Below, piece after piece: positions 1 to 10,044 of a stretch of 64,000 nucleotides of DNA. How positions within the stretch are numbered: the first letter of the stretch is position 1; the number at the start of each line of letters is the position of its first letter. Under the pieces are notes generated by a model that saw nothing but the letters and a program-made list of their open reading frames with translations, ran no database searches and had not been told where the DNA came from. The DNA comes from Candidatus Coprousia avicola (GTDB taxonomy: Bacteria > Actinomycetota > Coriobacteriia > Coriobacteriales > Coriobacteriaceae): the NCBI GenBank assembly GCA_018715125.1, contig DVMF01000011.1, positions 1 through 64,000 on the forward strand, written 5' to 3'. The position numbers and the translations under genes were made by a program.

Positions 1-1001
1 CCGCGGTACTTGGCGCCGGCCACGAGGCCGGGCAGGTCGAGCGACCAGATATTCTGGTTCATCAGGTTCTCGGGCACATTGCCCGCCGCAACCTCTTGCG
101 CCAGCCCCTCGACGATGGCCGTCTTGCCCACACCGGGATCGCCCAGGATGAGCGGGTTGTTCTTGGTGCGGCGGGAGAGGATCTCCATCATGCGGGAGAT
201 CTCCTTCTCGCGGCCGATTACGGGGTCGAGCTCGCCGGCGCGCGCCTTCTCGGTCAGGTTGGTGGCATAGCGCTTGAGGGCCGAGGCGTCCTCGTCGCCC
301 TTGCCCGGCGCCGCCGCGCCCGAGAAGAACGGCAGCCCCGCGCCGGGACGCCCCGCGCCGGCGCCCGCGAGCGGACGCTTGCCGTCCTTGTCCTTGGACG
401 TGAGCTTCTCTACGGCCTGACGGACCGACGCCGCCGTGACACCGAGGCGCATCAGCAGGTCCATGCCGCGGCACTGCGCCTCGTCCACCATGCCCAGAAG
501 CAGGTGCTCGGTGGAGACGTAGGTCTGGTTGTTCTCGCGCGCCAAGCGGAAGGCCCGCTCCATCACCGTGATGACCAGCGGGGTGAAGGCGAGTTTCTGG
601 CGCGCGGAACCCGCGGGGGCGGAGCTTGCCGCGGACCCGGCGGCGTCGCCGTCCGCACCGGCGGCGCCTGCCGCGGCAGAGCCGGCATCGGCAGGCTGCG
701 CCGTGGACGCGTCGGGTGCATCCGCGACGGCGTCGGCAGCCGAGCGCTCAGCCGCCTCGGCGCCGCCCTCGGCCACCGGCTCCGCCGGGCCCTTGGTGGT
801 CGCCGAGCTCTTGAGCTCCTCGAGAATCTCATCGTAGGAAATATCGAGCGAGCGCAGCGCCTCGGCGGCGATACCCTCGTCCTCTTTGGCCAGCGCGAGC
901 AGCAGATGCTCGGTTCCGACTTTGGTGGTGTCGAGCGCAAGCGCCTCCTGCTTGGCGATTGCCATAACGCGCCGAGCGCGATCGGTGAATCTGTCCAGCA
1001 T
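1..1001 (-). CDS. clpC: ATP-dependent Clp protease ATPase subunit ClpC (partial, N-terminal 333 residues)
   Basis: Hsp100/AAA+ unfoldase that feeds proteins to ClpP. The frame runs off the left window edge, so only the N-domain and the start of the first AAA+ module are present. Two Clp_N repeats are recognisable (about residues 1-65 and 134-205), each with the TEHLLL signature. The Walker A GDPGVGKT lies at residues 288-295. The start ATG at 1001 is preceded by AAGAAGG at 5-nt spacing. Unusual: an Ala/Gly/Asp-rich stretch of about 65 residues (roughly 67-133) separates the two Clp_N repeats, where ClpC proteins normally have only a few residues. A second low-complexity Gly/Ala segment (210-240) leads into the ATPase. 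Family identity is secure; ClpC is preferred to ClpB because there is no sign yet of the ClpB middle-domain context and the N-repeats resemble ClpC. Confidence 0.93.
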   Translation of the reverse strand, partial: MLDRFTDRARRVMAIAKQEALALDTTKVGTEHLLLALAKEDEGIAAEALRSLDISYDEILEELKSSATTKGPAEPVAEGGAEAAERSAADAVADAPDASTAQPADAGSAAAGAAGADGDAAGSAASSAPAGSARQKLAFTPLVITVMERAFRLARENNQTYVSTEHLLLGMVDEAQCRGMDLLMRLGVTAASVRQAVEKLTSKDKDGKRPLAGAGAGRPGAGLPFFSGAAAPGKGDEDASALKRYATNLTEKARAGELDPVIGREKEISRMMEILSRRTKNNPLILGDPGVGKTAIVEGLAQEVAAGNVPENLMNQNIWSLDLPGLVAGAKYR

Positions 1002-1105
1002 AGGTACCTTCTTTACGTGCGCAGTCCGTCCGCGCGCAGCGGGCGGACCTGATGGGTGCAGTCTCTTCCGAAGATGATCGAGTGCGGTGTACCCGTAAGT
1101 GAGAA

Positions 1106-1135
1106 ATCATAACCCATTTTGTACCAATTCCACAA
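1106..1135 (-). promoter_or_regulatory. candidate clpC promoter
   Basis: On the minus strand a -10 TATGAT (1106-1111) is preceded by TTGTGG (1130-1135) at 18-nt spacing, which gives a leader of about 100 nt before the clpC ATG. This is the AT-richest part of the 182-bp spacer between clpC and the dehydratase activator gene. I found no CtsR-type heptad repeat or HspR inverted repeat that I could defend. Confidence 0.4.
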
Positions 1136-1183
1136 CTCACCCCGCGCGCCCCGGAGCGCACGGGCGCCCCGGCCGCGCCCGCA

Positions 1184-4100
1184 TCAGGAAGCGGACGCGG
1201 CGGCGCGAGCGTTCATGATGAGCATCTGCAAGCGGTTCTCGACGTTGGCGAAGCTCACGTCCGGATCGTAGTCGAGCGGCAGGATCTGCGCGTCGGGGTA
1301 GCGCTCCTTCAGCGCGCGGATGAGACCGCGGCCCACCACGTGGTTGGGAAGGCACCCAAACGGCTGCAGGATAACGAAGGCGCGGCAGCCCTGCGCGGCA
1401 TGCTCGAGGATCTCCGCGGGGATGAGGACGCCCTCGCCCGCATCAAACGTGTGGTGGAGCACCTCGTCGCTCACCGCGGCGAGCTCGGGCAGCCGGACGG
1501 GAGGCTCATAGAGCGGATGCGCCCGGGCGATGCGGTCCGCCCGGTCGTGCGCCACGTCGAAGAGCCTGTCGGCTGTGGCATACCAGGCGCGCTCGGCCAC
1601 CGGCAGGTCGACGTGATACTCGCGCACCTGCGCGTGCTTGTAGAAATAGCTCTTGCGTATGACGTCGGTCATGCGCGCCTCGATCACCTCGAGCCCGTTT
1701 CGCTCCAGATAGCGCTCGATGTCGTGGTTGGCGCCGGGGTGGAAGTTGAGCAGGTACTCTCCCACGATAAGCACCGTGGGGCGCGGGTGGGAGCGGTCGT
1801 AGGGCACGCCTTTCATGATGTCGATGGCCCGTGCGAAGCCCTCCTCCGCCCCGCGCAGACCATGGGCCTCGATGCCGTTCATGACCTCGTCGAGGGCGCG
1901 CTCGAAGGCGGCGTCCGCCGCACCGGGGACCGTCTCGTACGGGCGCATGCGGCGCAGCAGCGCCTCGAGCGCATCGATCATGGGCAGGCCCCAGGCGATC
2001 TCCATGCTCGCGGCGAGGGAGAGCTTGAAGCCGGGGTAGGCGCCGTGCGCGTCCGCATCGTCGTTGGTGGCGATGGGCACGTCGGCAAACCCGGCGTCGT
2101 CAAGCGCCTGGCGCAAAAGCGGCATGTAGTGCGTGAGGCGGCAGTCGCCGATGTACTTGCCCGTCATGATGGCCACGTCGCAGTCCTTGTAGCGCCCGCT
2201 CATGAGCGCCGCGAGCGATTCGCCGATGGTCATCTGCGCCGGGAAGCAGATGTCGTTGTGCACATAGCGCTTGCCCAGGCGGATGGCCTCCTCATGACCC
2301 ACGGGCAGCGGCTCGGCGCGCACGCCCTCGCGTCGCATGGCCGCGGTCATGAGCCGGCAGAAGGCATGGCTCGTGTTGGGCACGAGCATCACCTTCTCGC
2401 GCCGCATGGGGCGGGTGTACTTGACGGGATAGGGGTCGGGCAGCGGCCGCGGGCCGGTTGCGGCAGCCGGGCGGCCCGCCGCATCGCGACGGCGCCGGGC
2501 CACCGTCTCGATAAACGAGCGCACGCGGATGCGCACGGGGCCCGTGGCGTCGCTCTCGTCGACCTTGAGAATGAGGGGCGCCTTGTCGGCGATCTCGCGC
2601 ATAAGGCGGACGATCTCGTCGGAGAGGTACGCGTCATGCCCGCACCCAAAGCTCACGAGCTGCACGTACTCGAGCTCGGGCGTGCTCGCCGCGATGACGG
2701 CGGAGGCGAGCATGCGCGCGTGGAAGTTGTTGACCACGTCGAGCCGGCTCCGGCTGAGATCGACCTCGCGCACACCGGGCACCGCGTCCGGCGGGATGAC
2801 GGCGATGCCCGCATCGGAGAACAGCTTGGGGATGCCGTGGTTGACGAGCGGATCGTTGTGGTAGGGACGCGACGCCAGCACCACCGCGTAGGTCCCGCGC
2901 CGGCGCACGTCGGCGAGCACCTCCTCCCCGCGGCGGGAGAGCTCCTCGGTAAAGGAGCACTCGGCGGCGTCCGCCTGCGCGATGGCGCGGCGCGCCGCCG
3001 ACTCGCCCACGCCGTAGGTATCGCGCAGAAACGCCGTCAGCTGCCGGTCCCGGTCGCGGCGGGTGTACCAATGGAAGAGCGGCGTGTCGAAGGGGATGCC
3101 GAAGCGGCGCGCCGGGTCGTCCGAGTTCTTGAGCACGTACGGATAGCCCTTGACGACGGCGCACATCCATTCGCTCGTCTTCATGACGTTCTCGCTCGGC
3201 ACCGCCGTGATGATGGGCATGAGGATGCGGTCGACGTGCGCGGCGGCCAGGTCGCGGATGTGCCCGTGCACCAACTTGGCGGGAAAGCAGATGGTATCCG
3301 ACGTCACATGGGCGAGGCCCCGCTCGTACATGCGCCGCGTCGAGGGGCGCGAGATGCGCACGGTAAAGCCGAGCGCGCGCAGAAGCGTCGACCAGAACGG
3401 CATCTGGTCCCAAAACGCGAGGACGCGCGGTATACCGATGGTCTCGCCGCGGGACGGTGCGACGGGCTTGCACGGCCAATCCTTGAACAGGAGGCGGGCG
3501 CGCTCGTCAAACAGGTTGGGCGCCGGAGCGGGCGTGCGCGCCGGAGCGGGGCCCTCGAGCCGCTCTGCATCCGCCGCGCGGCGCTCCTCGGGTCGACGGG
3601 ACGCGCGCGGGGCGGCGTCTGCCGCGTCTCCGGGGCGCGCCGGGGCGCCGGCATCGGCCGCGGCAGCATCGCCCTGCTGAACGGTGAGCGAGCGCGCCGC
3701 CGGCACCTCGCGCACGAGCTCGTCGTAATCGATCTCCTCACCGCGGGGACAGCGGTTGCCCGTCACGTAGAGCGAGCCGTCGCCAAAGGCCACCACCGAG
3801 CGCGCGCAGCGGTTGTTGCAGCGGCGGCACGTCACGCCGGAGAACTCCGCATGCGTGAAGTCTTCGAGCGCGTCGAACCCGATGAACGTCGACGCCGTCT
3901 GCCTGGTCGCGCGCGCCTCGGTGCCATCGGCCTCCTCGGCCGCCAGAAGCGCCACACCGATGGCGCCCATGAGACCGGGGTGTGCCGCGCGCACGACGGG
4001 CCGCCCGAGATACTGCTCGAAGGCGCGCAGCACGGCGTCGTTTTGGAAGGTGCCGCCCTGCACCACGATGCACGCGCCCAACCGGTCGAGGTTCGCGACG

Positions 4101-5836
4101 CGGATGACCTTGGTGAAGACGTTCTCGATGATGGAGCGGCAGAGCCCCGCCATGATGTCGTCGGGTCCCTTGCCGCGCCGCTGCTCGGACACCACGCTCG
4201 AGTTCATGAACACGGTGCAGCGGCTGCCGAGCGCCGCGGGCTCCTTCGAGCGGAACGCCGCCTCGGCGATGCCCTCGACGGGGATGCCGAGGTTGGCGGC
4301 GAAGCCCTCCAAAAACGAGCCGCACCCCGCCGAGCACGCCTCGTTGACCACGATGTCGGTCAGCACCCCGTCGCGCAACCAGATGGCCTTCATATCCTGC
4401 CCGCCGATATCGAGCACAAACGTCGCGTCCGGCACCGCAAGCGCCGCCGCGCGCGCATGGGCGACGGTCTCGACGGTGTGGTAGTCCGCATGAAACGCGC
4501 GGGCGAACAGCTCCTCGCCGTAACCCGTCGTGCCCACGGCGCTTATGACAAGGTTCACCCCCGCGGCGCGCCACCGGTCGCGCAGGGCGATGAGGCCCGT
4601 GCGGGCCACGTCGAGCGGCTTACCCTCGTTGGAGGCGTAGAACGAATCGATCAACGCGCCCGCGCGGTCGATAAGGGCGAACTTGGTGGTCGTACTGCCC
4701 GAGTCGATGCCGAGGTAGGCATGCACGGTCTCGCCCGGGCGATATGCCGTCGGGCCCGGGGCGGGCACCTCTGCCGGATGTCGGCGCGCAAAGGCGGCGC
4801 GCTCGGCATCGTCGGCAAAAAACGGTGCGGCCGCCGCCTCGTCGGTCGCGGGCGGATGCGCCGAGAGGTCGCGCAGCGCGGCGATGCCCCGGGCAAGATC
4901 GAGGTCGCATGCGTTGTCCGCAAAGAGCTCGTCTAGGGCGAGGGCCGCCCCGCGGGCGATCATGACCTGGGGGTCCTCGGGCACCACGGCGTCGGCCCCG
5001 CCGAGCTCCAACTGCTCGGCGAACACGCGCACGAGCGTGGGGTGATAGGCGAGCGTCCCTCCCTCAAAGATGACGGGCGCCTCGATATCGATGCCCTGCG
5101 CCAGGCCGCCGATGGTCTGGCGCGCCACGGCGTGGAGCGCCGAGAGCGCGAGGTCGGCGCGGGAGATGCCCTGATTGAGCAGGGGCTGGATGTCGGTCTT
5201 GGCGTAGACGCCGCATCGGCCCGAGATCTCGTACACGCGCGCGCCCGCCGCCGCGAGCCCCTCGAACTCCTCCGGTGTCGCGCCGAGGAGCTTTGCCATC
5301 TCGTCGATAAAGGCGCCGGTACCTCCCGCGCACGAGCCGTTCATGCGCATGTCCGCCACCTGCAGCTCGCCTGTCGCCTCATCCGTGCGGAAGAAGATCA
5401 TCTTGGCGTCCTGCCCACCGAGCTCGATGGCGCAGCGCACCTGGGGATAGAGCGCCCGGACGGCGATGGCGTTTGCCACCACCTCCTGCACGTACGAGGC
5501 GCCGAGGGCACGGGCGATATCGCGCGCGCCCGACCCGGTGACCGCGATGCGCGCCCGCGCTTGGGGGAACCGCTCGGCAACCGCCGCGAGCGCATCGGCC
5601 GCGCTCTCGGCCTGACGCGCCCCATGGCGACGGTAGCGCCAATAGCGGACCTCCCCCGTCTGGGCATCGATGACGACGACCTTGGTGGTAGTCGACCCGA
5701 TGTCGAGACCGATTCGCACCGCCTCCGAGGCGCGCTCCGCGCCGGGGGAGCACTCCGCCCCGGGGTCGCCAGTCGATCCCGCACCCACCGCCCCAAGGGC
5801 GCTCTTCGCCGTGTCCTCTCGCTCCGTATGCAGCAT
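1184..5836 (-). CDS. giant 2-hydroxyacyl-CoA dehydratase activator/dehydratase-like fusion protein
   Basis: 1550 residues. Two BadF/BadG/HgdC-type ASKHA ATPase modules are in tandem. The first has GLDIGSTTTK near residues 43-52 and a GSCAGGTGAF loop near 165. The second has GIDSGSTTTK near 377 and NEACSAGCGSF near 507. The Cys in each loop is of the type that ligates the bridging [4Fe-4S] cluster of HgdC-like activators. A Cys-rich CRRCNNRC segment (about 665), then an Ala/Arg/Pro-rich linker (about 715-785), lead into a DUF2229/dehydratase-D-component-like half with further conserved Cys and NDICFPAQ-type motifs. Classical activators are about 260 residues; this full fusion class occurs in anaerobes and its substrate is not established. 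Start ATG 5836 has a GGTGAG site close by; the first 40 residues are variable, so a later start is possible. It probably couples ATP hydrolysis to low-potential electron transfer. Confidence 0.85.
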   Translation of the reverse strand: MLHTEREDTAKSALGAVGAGSTGDPGAECSPGAERASEAVRIGLDIGSTTTKVVVIDAQTGEVRYWRYRRHGARQAESAADALAAVAERFPQARARIAVTGSGARDIARALGASYVQEVVANAIAVRALYPQVRCAIELGGQDAKMIFFRTDEATGELQVADMRMNGSCAGGTGAFIDEMAKLLGATPEEFEGLAAAGARVYEISGRCGVYAKTDIQPLLNQGISRADLALSALHAVARQTIGGLAQGIDIEAPVIFEGGTLAYHPTLVRVFAEQLELGGADAVVPEDPQVMIARGAALALDELFADNACDLDLARGIAALRDLSAHPPATDEAAAAPFFADDAERAAFARRHPAEVPAPGPTAYRPGETVHAYLGIDSGSTTTKFALIDRAGALIDSFYASNEGKPLDVARTGLIALRDRWRAAGVNLVISAVGTTGYGEELFARAFHADYHTVETVAHARAAALAVPDATFVLDIGGQDMKAIWLRDGVLTDIVVNEACSAGCGSFLEGFAANLGIPVEGIAEAAFRSKEPAALGSRCTVFMNSSVVSEQRRGKGPDDIMAGLCRSIIENVFTKVIRVANLDRLGACIVVQGGTFQNDAVLRAFEQYLGRPVVRAAHPGLMGAIGVALLAAEEADGTEARATRQTASTFIGFDALEDFTHAEFSGVTCRRCNNRCARSVVAFGDGSLYVTGNRCPRGEEIDYDELVREVPAARSLTVQQGDAAAADAGAPARPGDAADAAPRASRRPEERRAADAERLEGPAPARTPAPAPNLFDERARLLFKDWPCKPVAPSRGETIGIPRVLAFWDQMPFWSTLLRALGFTVRISRPSTRRMYERGLAHVTSDTICFPAKLVHGHIRDLAAAHVDRILMPIITAVPSENVMKTSEWMCAVVKGYPYVLKNSDDPARRFGIPFDTPLFHWYTRRDRDRQLTAFLRDTYGVGESAARRAIAQADAAECSFTEELSRRGEEVLADVRRRGTYAVVLASRPYHNDPLVNHGIPKLFSDAGIAVIPPDAVPGVREVDLSRSRLDVVNNFHARMLASAVIAASTPELEYVQLVSFGCGHDAYLSDEIVRLMREIADKAPLILKVDESDATGPVRIRVRSFIETVARRRRDAAGRPAAATGPRPLPDPYPVKYTRPMRREKVMLVPNTSHAFCRLMTAAMRREGVRAEPLPVGHEEAIRLGKRYVHNDICFPAQMTIGESLAALMSGRYKDCDVAIMTGKYIGDCRLTHYMPLLRQALDDAGFADVPIATNDDADAHGAYPGFKLSLAASMEIAWGLPMIDALEALLRRMRPYETVPGAADAAFERALDEVMNGIEAHGLRGAEEGFARAIDIMKGVPYDRSHPRPTVLIVGEYLLNFHPGANHDIERYLERNGLEVIEARMTDVIRKSYFYKHAQVREYHVDLPVAERAWYATADRLFDVAHDRADRIARAHPLYEPPVRLPELAAVSDEVLHHTFDAGEGVLIPAEILEHAAQGCRAFVILQPFGCLPNHVVGRGLIRALKERYPDAQILPLDYDPDVSFANVENRLQMLIMNARAAASAS

Positions 5837-5996
5837 ATCTCACCAACACATCGAGCGCCGCAGCGCATATGCGGCGCACCTCGTCCTTTGATAAAACGCA
5901 CGTCTCTATACCCCGCCGCCGACCCGCTATTCGGTGTTTCGCAAATCTCTTTCGGTACCTCATTATTATTGACGAAGCGTCTGCGACACAGGGCTC

Positions 5997-6005
5997 TGCT
6001 ACCAT
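5997..6005 (+). promoter_or_regulatory. extended -10 promoter of the D,D-carboxypeptidase gene
   Basis: TG (5997-5998), one base, then TACCAT (6000-6005), 35 nt before the start codon. The wider GCTCTG-n-TAC-n-ATGGG context is shared with the promoters I propose for thrC (49242-49250) and ygiQ (52574-52582). No good -35 is found at 16-18 nt, as expected for extended -10 promoters. The 203-bp spacer is divergent, so it must also hold the promoter of the dehydratase activator gene. Confidence 0.5.
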
Positions 6006-6039
6006 GGGAGACCCTGCTCACCCGTACGAAAGGTGCTCC

Positions 6040-7404
6040 ATGGCCCTCTTGTTACGCGCGCATGACGTCACGTCCTCCCCCCACCCGCTCCGCGCTCGCA
6101 TCTGCGCGCTCGCCTGCCTTATCGCACTCACGCTCTCCGCGCTCGCCCCCACCGCCGCCGCGGCACTCACCGACCCCGCCCTCGAGGCGACCGCCGCGCT
6201 CCTCGTCGAGCCCACCTCGGGGACCGTTCTCTACGAGCTCAACGCCGACGAGACGCGCTACCCCGCCTCCACCACCAAGATCATGACGGCGCTCATAACG
6301 CTCGAGAACGCGGACCTCACCCAACAGGTCACCGTCGAGGAAGGCGACTTCACCAACGTGACCGCCGATAGCTCCGTCGCCGGCTTTGAGCCGGGCGAGG
6401 TGCTCACCGTCGAGCAGCTGCTCTACGGCCTCATGCTCCCCAGCGGCAACGACGCCTCCTACATCCTCGCGCGCGCCGTAGCCGGCGACGTCGACACGTT
6501 CGTGCAGATGATGAACGACCGGGCCGCCGAGCTCGGCTGCACGGGCACGCACTTTGCCAACCCCTGCGGCCTGCACGACGACAACCACTACACAACGGCG
6601 CGCGACCTCATGCGCATCACCCAAGCCGCCATGGCCAACCCCACGTTCGCGCAGATCGTCTCCACGCCGAGCTTTGAGCTCCCCGCGACCAACCTGCAGG
6701 AGGCGCGCACCCTCGAGAACTCCAATCTGCTGCTCGACAGCACGTCAAGCGTCTACTACGCACCCGCCCAAGGCATCAAGACGGGCAACACCACCGAGGC
6801 CGGCCGCTGCCTCGTGGCCGCCGCCAGCCAAGATGACGTCACGCTCTACTCCGTCGTGCTCGGCTGCGCGGACGCCGAGATTCCCGCGAGCCTCACCGAG
6901 ACGAAGCGCCTGTTCGAGTGGGCGTATGCCGAGTGGTCCGTACAGGAGATCGTCACGGCGGGCACGGCGCTTCAAACCGTCGATGTCGTCGATGCCCACC
7001 AGGGCGAGCAGCTCCAAGTTACCGCCGACGGCACCCTCGCCAAGCTGCTGCCCAACGACACCGACCACGCGGCCATCACCGTCTCCTTCGACCTACCCGA
7101 GGAGTTCTGCGCGCCCTACACGCAGGGCGACGTTATCGGCTCGGCGACCTATACGCTGAACGGCGAGCTCCTCGGCAAGGTCACGCTCTCCGCCGGCAAC
7201 GACGTCGACCTCTCGGCGCTGGCGCAGATCCGCCACATCGCCCTCGGCATCATCTCGAGCCCCATCACCTGGGTCGTATTGGGCGTCTTCGTCGTCCTCA
7301 TCATCGCGAGCATCATGCGCGGGTGGCAGCAGCGTCGCCGTCGCCTCACCTCGCAACCGCGCCACTCCCAGCCCCCGCGCTCGCGCGGCGCACACTTCAA
7401 ATAA
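6040..7404 (+). CDS. D-alanyl-D-alanine carboxypeptidase, DacF/PBP5 family (S11 peptidase)
   Basis: 454-residue low-molecular-weight penicillin-binding protein that trims the terminal D-Ala from peptidoglycan stem peptides outside the membrane. The three active-site motifs are present: STTK at 77-80, SGN at 135-137, KTG at 247-249. An N-terminal hydrophobic segment (about 19-44, ending in an Ala-rich cleavage-like region) is an export signal. A second hydrophobic helix near the C-terminus (about 405-425), followed by an Arg-rich tail, indicates membrane anchoring by a transmembrane helix, where PBP5 uses an amphipathic one. The frame is open further upstream, but ATG 6040 has GAAAGG at proper spacing and starts directly before the signal peptide. 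Monocistronic; a hairpin and a repeat field follow. Confidence 0.92.
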   Translation: MALLLRAHDVTSSPHPLRARICALACLIALTLSALAPTAAAALTDPALEATAALLVEPTSGTVLYELNADETRYPASTTKIMTALITLENADLTQQVTVEEGDFTNVTADSSVAGFEPGEVLTVEQLLYGLMLPSGNDASYILARAVAGDVDTFVQMMNDRAAELGCTGTHFANPCGLHDDNHYTTARDLMRITQAAMANPTFAQIVSTPSFELPATNLQEARTLENSNLLLDSTSSVYYAPAQGIKTGNTTEAGRCLVAAASQDDVTLYSVVLGCADAEIPASLTETKRLFEWAYAEWSVQEIVTAGTALQTVDVVDAHQGEQLQVTADGTLAKLLPNDTDHAAITVSFDLPEEFCAPYTQGDVIGSATYTLNGELLGKVTLSAGNDVDLSALAQIRHIALGIISSPITWVVLGVFVVLIIASIMRGWQQRRRRLTSQPRHSQPPRSRGAHFK

Positions 7405-7480
7405 GGCGTACCGCCGCCTCGGGCCTGCAGAGAGCGCGCTTCAGGCTAGCGACCCGCCGTCTCAGCCCCGCGCCCGCGAA

Positions 7481-7536
7481 AAAAGTCACGCCTGCGGTCA
7501 GCGGGAGCACCCGAACCGACCGCAGGCGTGACTTTT
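7481..7536. terminator. long perfect hairpin after the carboxypeptidase gene (bidirectional terminator-like)
   Basis: A perfect 19-bp inverted repeat (7481-7499 with 7518-7536) around an 18-nt loop. The stem ends in four A:T pairs, so each strand has a T run at the foot of the stem. It sits 77 bp after the carboxypeptidase stop. It could terminate transcription from either side, but its length and perfection also fit a repeated extragenic palindrome. Confidence 0.55.
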
Positions 7537-7642
7537 CCCAAAGGGCAACGGAAAATGGCGGGGGCAGACGGCCTGCCACATCCACGGTGGCTTGGCGGGT
7601 TGCGGAAAAGTAGGGGCAAACCACCAGGTTGCATGTCCGCAA

Positions 7643-7876
7643 TACCGCGGGGAGAAAACCGCCGGATTGCATAGTTTTCAGGGGACAGAACGGGCGGATT
7701 GCATCTTTCTATACAATCCGCCCGTTCTTTGCACGCCGCTTAGCTGGCATTTTGCTGGCCCAGAACCACGACATACAATCCGCCTATACAATCTGCCGCT
7801 TCTCGCCCCTCGGGGCCCGGGCATACAATCCGGCGGCTTTCTCCCCGCGGGGACCCCGGCATACAATCCGCCCCGC
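7643..7876. repeat. intergenic cluster of ATACAATCCGSC repeats
   Basis: The 723-bp spacer 7405-8127 has no credible gene. Within it the 12-mer ATACAATCCGSC or a close variant occurs about seven times: on the plus strand near 7711, 7773, 7786, 7823 and 7861, and inverted near 7661-7672 and 7691-7703. Two inverted copies form a perfect 15-bp hairpin (7687-7701 with 7714-7728). Units 7786-7822 and 7823-7860 are tandem copies of about 37-38 nt, each ending in a CCCC-GGGG palindrome, and a third unit begins at 7861. The block 7645-7672 is a near-exact inverted copy of 7822-7851. The pattern suggests a degenerated extragenic repeat family. Confidence 0.7.
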
Positions 7877-8127
7877 TCCCAGACCACCCCATCCTTCCCG
7901 GCGGCGCGACGCGCCACTTCGCCCCACGCAGTCGGCGGGCGCACGATGCGGCGCCGCACGCCCTTCCCGACGCCTGCCCTACCGTTCACCAATCAGCCGT
8001 TGCCCTCGCCGCGCGCGGGGGGCTAGAGTTGAGGCGATGCGTTGTCACATCGTCACTTAGGCGCTCATCTCCCGTCGCAGCGCCTTGGGATACGGCTAGG
8101 AAACGGCAACGAAAGGAGGCAGGGCTT

Positions 8128-10029
<1,902 letters not shown>

Positions 10030-10044
10030 GGACAGGCGAGCGAC

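Noticed and set aside
1340-4936. Very long plus-strand open frame opposite the dehydratase activator gene
   Set aside because: The minus strand encodes clear, motif-rich domains. The plus frame is His/Arg/Gly-rich with no domains, the usual shadow of high GC at third codon positions. The same applies to long antisense frames at 8065-10218, 27387-29768 and 47700-49244.
7643-7876. CRISPR array
   Set aside because: Repeat orientation changes, units are partly contiguous without unique spacers of constant length, and no cas genes are nearby.
7592-8060. Overlapping short open frames on both strands in the repeat spacer
   Set aside because: They are Pro/Arg-rich, run through the ATACAATCC repeats and hairpins, lack ribosome sites and show no domain.
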